Of a DNA stretch of 64,000 nucleotides, positions 1 through 6,811 are shown piece by piece. The DNA comes from Sulfurimonas sp. HSL3-7 (GTDB taxonomy: Bacteria > Campylobacterota > Campylobacteria > Campylobacterales > Sulfurimonadaceae): the NCBI RefSeq assembly GCF_039645985.1, contig NZ_CP147919.1, positions 2,418,001 through 2,482,000 on the forward strand. Reading direction: 5' to 3'. The translations under genes were made by a program, and so were the position numbers. Position 1 is the first letter of the stretch. Each line of letters opens with the position of its first letter. A model generated the notes under the pieces. That model was not told the DNA's origin. It saw only the letters and a program-made list of their open reading frames with translations, and did not search any database.

Positions 1-1881
1 CCCCTGGCGTACCGCTTCGATGATGACTGAAAGGTCGTTATTGAGCAGGATCATGTTCGCTGTCGCCTTGGCCGCTTCAGCCCCGCTGCCCATCGCGATG
101 CCGAGATCGGCTGCTTTAAGTGCTGGGACATCATTGGCGCCGTCACCTGTGACGGCGACGATCTCACCGCTCTCCTGTAGCAGTTTGACGATGCGATATT
201 TGTGTTCTGGCAACATACGGGCCCAGACGGTGGTATCGGCAAGTTTTGTTTTCAGCGCTTCGTCATCCAGATCGCCGACCTCCTCGCCGCTCACGACCCG
301 ATCACCTTCGCGGTAGATGCCGACCTCTTCGGCAATAGCGGTAGCCGTCAGGGCGTTGTCGCCGGTGATCATCATGATGCGTATGCCGGAATTTCCCGCA
401 GTCTCCACCGCCGCTTTGACATCCTCTTTCGGCGGATCAAGAAAACCCACCAGTCCGACGATGTCGATCTCCCATGTCTCGATGTCGTCGCTTTCATAAG
501 TGCCGACACCAAAAGCCAGAACCCTCAGCCCTTTTCGTGCGAATTCGTCGTGAACCGCCTCGAGCTTTTCAAAATCTTCACGGTTGCGCGCAAACTCTTT
601 GAGTGATTCATACGCCCCTTTGACGACGATCTTGTGCTCTTCATGAATAATGTTCGCACTTGCCATCAGCCGATACTTGGTATCGAAAGGGTAGAAGCTG
701 GTACGTCGGAATCGTTCTCTGATCTGTTCAAAATGCACGCCAAGCCATTGGGCCAGTGCCGTGTCGATCGGGTCGCCTCTGCCCTGCTCCGACTCATTGG
801 CCAGGGCGGCGGCGATCTTTGTGAAGCTCTCGTTGATCGCAAAACTCTCTTTGACGACCAGTTTTCCCTGGGTGATCGTGCCGGTCTTGTCCGAAGCGAT
901 CACCGTTGCGCTGCCGAGGGTCTCTACCGTAGGAAGGTATCGCACCAGGACATTTCTACGGCTCAGCGCCATGGCCCCGATCGTCAGGACAAGGGTCACG
1001 ACGATCGGCAGCCCTTCCGGGATGGCCGATACGATCTCCGCGATCAGCAGCATCGTGATGTCGAGAAGGTCCCGTCCCTGGAAATAGGCGATGATCCCGA
1101 CGATCGCAATAATGGAGAGGGTAAGCAGAAGATGCTTTCTGGTATAGGTGCCGAGCGCCCGGCTCAAAGGACTTTCGGGCGACTCCTCCTGCGCCTTTTC
1201 CGCGATGGAGGCGAGGTAGCTCTTCTGGGCGGTATAGACGGCCACCGCCGTGGCACTTCCTTTGACGACGACGGTGCCCGAAAGGGCCATGTTGTCCAGT
1301 TCGTACGGCAGTGTCTTCCTGGGAAGCGCAACAGCAGCCTCTTTGGTTACCGGTACCGATTCCCCCGTCAATACGGACTCGTCGATAGTCAACCCCTCTA
1401 CCGTGATCAGCCGAAGATCAGCCGGAACGAGATCGCCTTCGCTCAGGAGAATGAGATCTCCAGGGACGATCTCCGATGAGGCAACCCTCTTCTCATCCCC
1501 GTCACGTATCACAGTGACCCTGCTTTCGGTCATCTTTTTCAGGGCTTCGATCGAGGTGAGGGCCTTGAGCTCCTGCCAGAAACCGAGTGCGGTATTGATA
1601 CAGACGATCAACATGATCAGCAGACCGTCGGCGGAGCTGCCAACCGAAAAAGCGATGAGCGCTGCAAACAGGAGGATCAGGACAAGCGGCGACCTGAACT
1701 GCCCTGCCAGAACAGAGAGCCTGCTCACCTTCTGCTGTTCAATTATATTCTTTCCGAACACGCGCTGCCGTGATACGACGTCATCACTTTTGAGGCCATT
1801 CGAAGTGCTCTGCAGCTTTTCCATGGTCTCTTCGACTTTCAAAGAGTGAACATATTCTGGAATGTGCAGGAGAGGTTCCAT
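1..1881 (-). CDS. P-type cation-transporting ATPase (P2-like), 3' end cut by window
   Basis: Membrane pump that hydrolyses ATP through an aspartyl-phosphate to move a cation, probably Ca2+, Mg2+ or another P2-type substrate. The 627 visible codons, read on the minus strand from ATG at 1881, begin with a cation-ATPase N-terminal domain, then two membrane segments (about 62-100), the actuator motif TGES (172-175), the M4 motif PEGLP (288-292), the phosphorylation motif DKTGT (D331) and the hinge motif TGDGAND near residue 577. The C-terminal membrane segments M5-M10 lie beyond the left edge. The gene diverges from a CorA-type transporter, which suggests a divalent-cation locus. PEGLP fits Ca2+-type pumps, but the substrate cannot be assigned without M5-M6. 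Confidence 0.93.
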   Translation of the reverse strand, partial: MEPLLHIPEYVHSLKVEETMEKLQSTSNGLKSDDVVSRQRVFGKNIIEQQKVSRLSVLAGQFRSPLVLILLFAALIAFSVGSSADGLLIMLIVCINTALGFWQELKALTSIEALKKMTESRVTVIRDGDEKRVASSEIVPGDLILLSEGDLVPADLRLITVEGLTIDESVLTGESVPVTKEAAVALPRKTLPYELDNMALSGTVVVKGSATAVAVYTAQKSYLASIAEKAQEESPESPLSRALGTYTRKHLLLTLSIIAIVGIIAYFQGRDLLDITMLLIAEIVSAIPEGLPIVVTLVLTIGAMALSRRNVLVRYLPTVETLGSATVIASDKTGTITQGKLVVKESFAINESFTKIAAALANESEQGRGDPIDTALAQWLGVHFEQIRERFRRTSFYPFDTKYRLMASANIIHEEHKIVVKGAYESLKEFARNREDFEKLEAVHDEFARKGLRVLAFGVGTYESDDIETWEIDIVGLVGFLDPPKEDVKAAVETAGNSGIRIMMITGDNALTATAIAEEVGIYREGDRVVSGEEVGDLDDEALKTKLADTTVWARMLPEHKYRIVKLLQESGEIVAVTGDGANDVPALKAADLGIAMGSGAEAAKATANMILLNNDLSVIIEAVRQG

Positions 1882-1901
1882 GATCAGCCTTCAACTAAAA
1901 G

Positions 1902-1947
1902 ATAACAGTTATATCATATCAAAAAAGCCACAGAGGATAACTGTAAT
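1902..1947. promoter_or_regulatory. Pair of ATAAC-N-GTTAT-like boxes between divergent transporter genes
   Basis: A perfect 11-bp palindrome (ATAACAGTTAT, 1902-1912) and a near copy (ATAACTGTAAT, 1937-1947) lie 35 bp apart in the 147-bp gap between the divergent P-type ATPase and corA genes. The layout resembles operator half-sites for a shared regulator. A -10-like TACAAT (1997-2002) for corA lies downstream. The regulator is unknown, and the function is inferred from position and symmetry only. Confidence 0.3.
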
Positions 1948-2028
1948 ATCGTGATTCGAAGGTAACCCTTTTGAATACAAATACACCTCGTTCTGCTACA
2001 ATAAGAGATCAACTAACACGAGGTGGTC

Positions 2029-2823
2029 ATGGAACACTTGGAACAGCTGATCGACACGCTGCATCTTGAAGATCTGCGCAATGAACTGCACCCTTCGATA
2101 TTTGACGAGAATGAGACCTACAACATGCTGATCGTCCGCCTGCCGGTCATCGGAAAGGAACTTCAGGTCATCTCTTTAGGTTTCGTGATCACGCCGGAGA
2201 AAAGCTACTTCTATGACAAAGAGGAGAAAAGGTTCAAACTTCTCGAAGAACGTTTTGAAGGGCCGTACGGACTGATCGACAGGGTGACGGACCAGATGTT
2301 AAAATCGTTCACCCGGTACCAGGACCTGATAGCAGCTATGGAAGAGAAGCTCTATACTGACAAGGCTTCGAACGACTTCATGACAGAGTGGCTTGGTCTC
2401 AAACGCGACATATTGCGTATCGAACGGGTCCTGGTGCGGGCTTTGGACACCATGAAAGAAGTAATCGACGCCTATGAGGAGGCCCCGGGATTCCCTATCA
2501 ACAGCTACGCCGACCTGTATGAACACATCGACCGTACCATGCGCTCAGCCGCGCTGCAGCTCTCCAAGCTCGACTACCTCTACAACTTCTACAACATACG
2601 CACCAACGAAAAGATGAACAGGCTTATCTACACGCTTACCATCATCTCAGCCGTCTTCCTTCCGTTGAACCTGGCAGTCGGTTTCTTCGGCATGAATACC
2701 AGCGGCCTCCCCTTCACCGGAGGGAGCTCGGGAACGCTGAATGCTGTTTTGCTGATGGGCGCCTTGATCTTAATGAGTTCGGCCATTTTCTATCTGTGGC
2801 GCAGCAAAGTGGAAAAGTCCTGA
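2029..2823 (+). CDS. corA: CorA-family magnesium/divalent cation transporter
   Basis: Inner-membrane channel for Mg2+ (or Co2+/Ni2+), acting as a pentamer. The 264-residue product has a long, largely helical cytoplasmic domain and two C-terminal membrane segments. The family signature GMN sits at the end of the first segment (context GFFGMNTSGLPF, near residue 225), followed by a short loop, the second segment and a basic tail. It is somewhat shorter than E. coli CorA (about 316). I chose ATG 2029 over an in-frame GTG at 2023 because an ACGAGG ribosome site ends at 2023, five bases before the ATG. Divergent from the P-type ATPase. Zn2+ export (ZntB-like) is an alternative function. Confidence 0.92.
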   Translation: MEHLEQLIDTLHLEDLRNELHPSIFDENETYNMLIVRLPVIGKELQVISLGFVITPEKSYFYDKEEKRFKLLEERFEGPYGLIDRVTDQMLKSFTRYQDLIAAMEEKLYTDKASNDFMTEWLGLKRDILRIERVLVRALDTMKEVIDAYEEAPGFPINSYADLYEHIDRTMRSAALQLSKLDYLYNFYNIRTNEKMNRLIYTLTIISAVFLPLNLAVGFFGMNTSGLPFTGGSSGTLNAVLLMGALILMSSAIFYLWRSKVEKS

Positions 2824-2907
2824 TACGCAAGAAAGAGCCCTGAAAAGCGCCGCACGATCGGCCGAACGCCAGTAAAAGCGTTATGCATTCAATGAAACGA
2901 TCGGCAG

Positions 2908-3834
2908 TTAAGCGCCGATCTTGTCTTTTTTCACACGTCTTCGTTTCGTCGGTTCGTTCGTATCGACATTTCGTTCGATGTAATCCATGATCTTACCGGC
3001 GATATCAATACCCGTCGCCTTTTCAATCCCTTCCAGCCCGGGGGAGGAGTTCACCTCCATCACAAGCGGACCGCGTTTGGAAAGGATCATGTCCACACCG
3101 CAGACGCCTAGCCCCATCGCTTTGGCTGCCGCGACGGCCGTCGATTTCTCTTTGCGTGTCAGTTTGTGAAGCGTTGCGCTGCCACCCTGGTGAAGGTTGG
3201 AACGGAAATCGCCTTCGGCACCCTGACGTTTCATCGAACCGACCACTTCGCCGTCAACAACGATCACACGGATATCCGCACCGCCCGCCTCTTCGATGAA
3301 CTCCTGGACCAACAGGTTGACATCCATCCCGTAGAAGGCGTCCAAAACCGATTTGGCCGCTTTCTGCGTCTCGACAAGAACCACCCCCACACCCTGCGTC
3401 CCTTCAAGGATCTTTAGTACCAGCGGGGTACCGCCGCTGAGCTCGATGATATCTTTTGCATTTGACTTGTTCGAGGCAAAAACGGTCTTGGGCATATCGA
3501 CACCGGCCTTTGACAAGATCTGAAGACTGCGCAATTTGTCGCGCGAGCGCGAGATCGCCAGAGAGCCGGCAACGCTGAAGGCATTCATCATCTCAAGGTG
3601 ACGCACCATTGCCGTGCCGTAAAAGGTACGGCTCGCCCCTATCCGGGGGATGATGGCATCGGGCGCCTCAAGCATTTCGCCGTTATAGTTGATCATCAGT
3701 TCGCCTTTTGCGATCTCGATACTGAACTTCAGATAGTCAAGGACCCGGACATCCCAGCCTCTTGATTTGGCCGACTCATGGAGTCTTTTAGTCGAATAGA
3801 GGGTTGATTTTCTTGATAGAATGTAGACTTTCAT
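2908..3834 (-). CDS. rimK: RimK-family ATP-grasp glutamate ligase
   Basis: ATP-grasp ligase that adds L-glutamate residues to the C-terminus of ribosomal protein S6 or to another acceptor by forming amide bonds through an acyl-phosphate. The 308-residue length matches E. coli RimK (300). Visible features are the N-terminal pre-ATP-grasp region, the ATP-binding segment around residues 140-155 ([13 protein letters not shown]), the [17 protein letters not shown] block, and the Mg2+ ligands [17 protein letters not shown] near residues 265-282. It lies 12 bp downstream of a retropepsin-like protease gene, so the two are probably co-transcribed. Family and context suggest polyglutamate tagging; S6 as the substrate is inferred. 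Confidence 0.92.
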   Translation of the reverse strand: MKVYILSRKSTLYSTKRLHESAKSRGWDVRVLDYLKFSIEIAKGELMINYNGEMLEAPDAIIPRIGASRTFYGTAMVRHLEMMNAFSVAGSLAISRSRDKLRSLQILSKAGVDMPKTVFASNKSNAKDIIELSGGTPLVLKILEGTQGVGVVLVETQKAAKSVLDAFYGMDVNLLVQEFIEEAGGADIRVIVVDGEVVGSMKRQGAEGDFRSNLHQGGSATLHKLTRKEKSTAVAAAKAMGLGVCGVDMILSKRGPLVMEVNSSPGLEGIEKATGIDIAGKIMDYIERNVDTNEPTKRRRVKKDKIGA

Positions 3835-3846
3835 AGAGCAGGCCTT

Positions 3847-4266
3847 TTAATTTTTTGCGGATTGATAGGTTAAAGAGACATCAACAATAAAACGGTCTTC
3901 GAGAAATTTTCTGCCGATGAGCATCGGATACTTCATACTTGCTCTGTCCGTCAAAGAGAGTTCCGTCTCAAATTGTTGATTAAAAAGTTCCAACGTCGTC
4001 ATGATAAATATGCGTTCCTGCACCGTACCGTTGGAACTTTTGACATGCCTAATCTCATGTACCGGCATCACAATATCTTTTTCGTGGTAGTCGGGATGCG
4101 AATCATCTAGAAGTCTGAAATGGACCGTTCCGTCGTCGTTAAGACGGATCTCGTCACAGTGGATTGAACAGGAATAGGCTCCCGTATCAATTTTTGCATC
4201 GATTTCGTTAAAGCCGAGGTCAGGAAGCGAAACATACTCATTCCGCCCTATGGTTAACTTTTTGAT
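3847..4266 (-). CDS. RimB-like retropepsin/ATP-dependent zinc protease family protein with non-canonical start
   Basis: A member of the family annotated as ATP-dependent zinc protease (PF05618), now viewed as retropepsin-like aspartic peptidases that trim RimK-added glutamates. The frame from 4266 encodes 139 residues with the family opening (TIGRNEYVSLPDLG), the catalytic motif IDTGAYSCSIH (about residues 21-31), a central HEIRHV strand and the closing PMLIGRKFL block. The first ATG or GTG in frame (4071/4074) lies after the catalytic motif, so a start there cannot give an active protein. An AAGGGA site precedes an ATC at 4266-4264, with an in-frame stop five codons further upstream. I therefore propose ATC as the start. 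A point mutation of ATG or a sequencing error would look the same. Confidence 0.75.
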   Translation of the reverse strand: MKKLTIGRNEYVSLPDLGFNEIDAKIDTGAYSCSIHCDEIRLNDDGTVHFRLLDDSHPDYHEKDIVMPVHEIRHVKSSNGTVQERIFIMTTLELFNQQFETELSLTDRASMKYPMLIGRKFLEDRFIVDVSLTYQSAKN

Positions 4267-4355
4267 TTGATATCCCTTGTGCTAATCTATGCTAATATTC
4301 TACACTAAAATCGTTCAATATCTGATGCAAAATCATCGCGTAATAAAGAGAGCTT

Positions 4356-5402
4356 ATGTCTAACAATACGTTTCAAATCAACGGTATTGATATTCCTGCA
4401 GGCAGGACCACCAATCTGGAAATCGAACTGCCAAAACTCTACAATCTTCCTGCGGTGATCTCTGTTCAGGTAATTCGCGGCAAAAGAGCAGGACCGACGG
4501 TCTTTGTGAGTGCTGCCATTCATGGCGATGAGCTCAATGGCATCGAGATTATCAGACGGTTAAAACAGCTTTCCATTTTGAAAAAAATCAAAGGCACCCT
4601 CATTCTTGTCCCTGTCGTCAATGTTTACGGCCTCAATACACTGACCAGATACCTGCCTGACCGCAGAGACTTGAACCGCAGTTTCCCCGGCTCGACCAAA
4701 GGTTCCCTTGCCGCCCGTATAGCAAAAATCTTTTTTGACGAGATCACCAAAAAATGCAATTTCGGCATCGACCTGCATACCGGAGCCATTCACCGTTCGA
4801 ACCTGCCGCAGATACGTACGAACATCAACAATGAGCAGACCCTGGAACTGGCCAAAGCGTTTGAAGCACCGGTCATTCTCCACTCTGAGCTCAGAGACGG
4901 CTCACTTCGGGCTGAGGCCCAGGAGTACGGCGTCCCTATTCTGCTCTACGAAGCAGGTGAAGCGCTGCGTTTTGACGACACCTCCATCAAGATAGGGGTC
5001 AAAGGTATCATCAATGTCCTTCAATCACTGGGAATGCTTCCGCCGAGGGTAAAAAAGCGCTACCGCAATCCTTTGATCTTTAAACAGAGCAGCTGGATAC
5101 GGGCAACAGAAGGCGGGATGCTGCGGACGGTCAAAGGGCTTGGCGATTCGGTCAAAAAAGATGAAATCATCGCATTTATCGATGAGCCGCTCGGCGAGAA
5201 GAGTATCGAGATGCGATCACTGTTTGACGGTATCATCATCGGTAAAAGCCAGATTCCTCTTGTTCAGGAGGGGGATGCTGTTTTCCATATCGCCCGTTCG
5301 GACAACCTCGAAGTAGCGGAAGAACGCATCGAATATTTTCAGGAAGATGCCATCGAACGCAGCGATATTTTCGGCTTGAATGATGAACACAGCATTCAGT
5401 AA
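4356..5402 (+). CDS. Succinylglutamate desuccinylase/aspartoacylase-family zinc hydrolase
   Basis: Predicted Zn-dependent amidohydrolase of the AstE/AspA (M14-like) superfamily, 348 residues. The zinc site is visible as HGDE (near residue 53) and a later DLHTG histidine (near residue 141); other conserved elements are DLNRSFPG near residue 108 and an LYEAGE block near 200. A C-terminal beta-rich domain resembles the barrel-sandwich domain common in this family. It is divergent from the RimK/retropepsin pair with under 100 bp between. AspA/AstE-type genes are known neighbours of RimK-like ligases, so a role in cleaving glutamyl or related amide bonds is likely. True succinylglutamate desuccinylase activity in arginine catabolism is unlikely because no ast genes are nearby. 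Confidence 0.85.
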   Translation: MSNNTFQINGIDIPAGRTTNLEIELPKLYNLPAVISVQVIRGKRAGPTVFVSAAIHGDELNGIEIIRRLKQLSILKKIKGTLILVPVVNVYGLNTLTRYLPDRRDLNRSFPGSTKGSLAARIAKIFFDEITKKCNFGIDLHTGAIHRSNLPQIRTNINNEQTLELAKAFEAPVILHSELRDGSLRAEAQEYGVPILLYEAGEALRFDDTSIKIGVKGIINVLQSLGMLPPRVKKRYRNPLIFKQSSWIRATEGGMLRTVKGLGDSVKKDEIIAFIDEPLGEKSIEMRSLFDGIIIGKSQIPLVQEGDAVFHIARSDNLEVAEERIEYFQEDAIERSDIFGLNDEHSIQ

Positions 5403-5445
5403 TCAACTGTTATAAATTTAAGGGTTTGTGGGATTTTGTAGTAGA

Positions 5446-5521
5446 TGGTCTCCCCACGAGGACTCGAACCTCGAGCTAGGCCTTAGGAGGGCCCTGCTTT
5501 ATCCAGTTAAGCGATGAGGAG
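5446..5521 (-). tRNA. tRNA-Arg(CCT)
   Basis: Cloverleaf folds with a 7-bp acceptor (CTCCTCA with TGGGGAG), D arm GCTT/AAGC, anticodon loop CTCCTAA giving anticodon CCT, T arm with TTCGAGT loop, discriminator A and encoded CCA. It decodes AGG. Confidence 0.95.
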
Positions 5522-5534
5522 AAAAGAGGCCGAT

Positions 5535-5540
5535 ATTATA
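5535..5540 (-). promoter_or_regulatory. -10 element of the tRNA-Arg promoter
   Basis: Minus-strand TATAAT ends 13 bp before the tRNA-Arg 5' end. There is no good -35 at 16-18 bp spacing, which is usual for Campylobacterota sigma-70 promoters. It lies just downstream of the stop of the neighbouring secreted-protein gene. Confidence 0.55.
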
Positions 5541-5553
5541 ACGAAGCTAACTT

Positions 5554-6015
5554 TTAATGTTCCACAGGCGGCATCATCGGTTGCTGAACCGGAGGGAAAC
5601 GCGGTGGCGATTGTGGTGCTGAACGTTCTTTCGACGGGCTGCCTCCGCCATTTTCGCCGCTGCCGTCCTGGTATATCTCACTAACATTGGGACGAATACC
5701 GTAGAGCACATGATACTCCCTGACCGCTCCTCTAAAATATGCTCTACGCTTCCGGTCCCCTTTTTTGATCACCTGCCGGATCTGGTATTGCTCATCCAAA
5801 GAGATCTGCTCTTTGCAGTATGCCAGATAGACGATTGCCGCATCGATGAGATCATTGACCAGGTCATAGCGTTCCCGGTAAGAGCTGCCGCCGATCTCCT
5901 CCATTCTGTACTTTGCCGTAGCATAGGCCTCTTCATACGCCTCGCAATCCGTTGCCGCAAGAGCACTGTCAAGCATCAGTAACAGCAGTCCCGCTGCGAT
6001 CGCTACCCGTTTCAC
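5554..6015 (-). CDS. Secreted hypothetical protein with Pro-rich tail
   Basis: Unknown function. From the GTG at 6015 the product is 153 residues: a signal peptide ending near SALAA, a helical charged domain with two cysteines (TDCEAYEEAY and LAYCKEQ), then a low-complexity Gly/Ser/Pro tail. The longer reading from ATG 6039 would put 8 residues before the signal peptide and overlap the upstream gene by 28 bp. The GTG overlaps the upstream stop as GTGA, which is typical of translational coupling, so I prefer it. The centre (C..SLDEQY..R..IK) resembles the upstream gene product (C..SLDRQY..K..K), so the two look like diverged paralogues of a periplasmic family. Confidence 0.7.
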   Translation of the reverse strand: MKRVAIAAGLLLLMLDSALAATDCEAYEEAYATAKYRMEEIGGSSYRERYDLVNDLIDAAIVYLAYCKEQISLDEQYQIRQVIKKGDRKRRAYFRGAVREYHVLYGIRPNVSEIYQDGSGENGGGSPSKERSAPQSPPRFPPVQQPMMPPVEH

Positions 6016-6380
6016 GGTACCGGCCTTATCGTGCCCCATTTATAGACAATGATCTCTTCAGGGTGCCTGAACGCATAACTGCTAACCTCTGACTGGGTAA
6101 ACACGTCATAGCTCTTACGATTCTGTTTTGCCGTTTTGAGTTTGCGTTTGAGTGTATATTGACGGTCCAGGGAATAGAGGTCCGGACATCTTTGTAATAA
6201 CAGTTCCCCTTCTTTGACAAATTTTCCGATAATTGCATAGGCTTCATTGCCGGCTACAGCGATGCTTGCTACCGTATCGTAGGCAGACTCCTCTTTTTCA
6301 AAAGAGCGCTTCATCTCTGCACACTCATCTGCTTTCAAAGACATCAACAAAAGAAAAATTGAAAGGATTATGCGCTTCAT
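6012..6380 (-). CDS. Small secreted hypothetical protein, paralogue of its downstream neighbour
   Basis: Unknown function, 122 residues. Signal peptide (KRIILSIFLLLMSLKA) followed by a charged helical domain with two cysteines (ADEC at the mature N-terminus and LLQRCPDL near residue 65), so a disulphide in the periplasm is plausible. The SLDRQYTLKRKLKTAKQNRK stretch parallels the next gene. Its stop overlaps that gene's start by 4 bp, so the pair is co-translated. Confidence 0.65.
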   Translation of the reverse strand: MKRIILSIFLLLMSLKADECAEMKRSFEKEESAYDTVASIAVAGNEAYAIIGKFVKEGELLLQRCPDLYSLDRQYTLKRKLKTAKQNRKSYDVFTQSEVSSYAFRHPEEIIVYKWGTIRPVP

Positions 6381-6441
6381 ACAACCATTCTAGCGTATAA
6401 ACGGTTTACTGAAAATGGTGGGTTTTCAAATAAAAAAGGAG

Positions 6442-6798
6442 AGTTGGCTTTTTATAAAGTCTCCGGCGTCGGTATTCACTTTCGTGAACACATCGACTTC
6501 GGGTTCGCCACCTAAATTTGTTCCAAAGGCTATTTGCCTTTGTTTCTATTGATGTTCAAGCCGGCGTCGGTGCTTCGCACATCGACTCTGGTTTCGTTCG
6601 CTGAAAAGCCAAGAAATTGGCTTTAATGGAGCTCTCCCTTCGTCGGTATTCACTTTCGTGAACACACCGACTTCGGGTTCGCCACCTAAATTTGTTCCAA
6701 AGGCTATTTGCCTTTGTTTCTATTGATGTTCAAGCCGGCGTCGGTGCTTCGCACATCGACTCTGGTTTCGTTCGCTGAAAAGCCAAGAAATTGGCTTT
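6442..6798. repeat. Two-unit tandem hairpin array (158-bp units, 174-bp period)
   Basis: The 431-bp gap between argS and the secreted-protein pair holds two nearly identical units, 6467-6624 and 6641-6798, with one clear difference. Each unit contains four inverted repeats in order: GTCGGTATTCAC/GTGAACACATCGAC, CAAAGGC/GCCTTTG with TATTT loop, GTCGGTGC/GCACATCGAC, and AAGCCAA/TTGGCTT with GAAA loop. The first and third hairpins share a GTCGGT...ACATCGAC frame followed by a GGxTTCG tail. A partial unit end (TTGGCTTT) precedes unit one at about 6444. No ORF is credible here. The last hairpin may also terminate argS. Confidence 0.85.
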
Positions 6799-6800
6799 TC
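6781..6800 (-). terminator. Likely argS terminator (last hairpin of the array)
   Basis: AAGCCAA-TTTC-TTGGCTT followed by TTTTC when read on the minus strand, 12 bp past the argS stop. It is the fourth hairpin of the second repeat unit, and its near symmetry would allow termination in both directions. Confidence 0.55.
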
Positions 6801-6811
6801 TTATCGCGAAC

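Noticed and set aside
634-1479. Plus-strand 281-codon open frame
   Set aside because: It is antisense to the P-type ATPase, whose motifs are clear on the minus strand. Its composition is that of a shadow frame.
3847-4071. 74-codon protein from the first ATG in the protease frame
   Set aside because: It would lack the catalytic DTGA motif that lies upstream in the same frame; the longer reading is family-like throughout.
6442-6798. CRISPR array
   Set aside because: Only two long units are present with no unique spacers and no cas genes; the hairpin composition is different.
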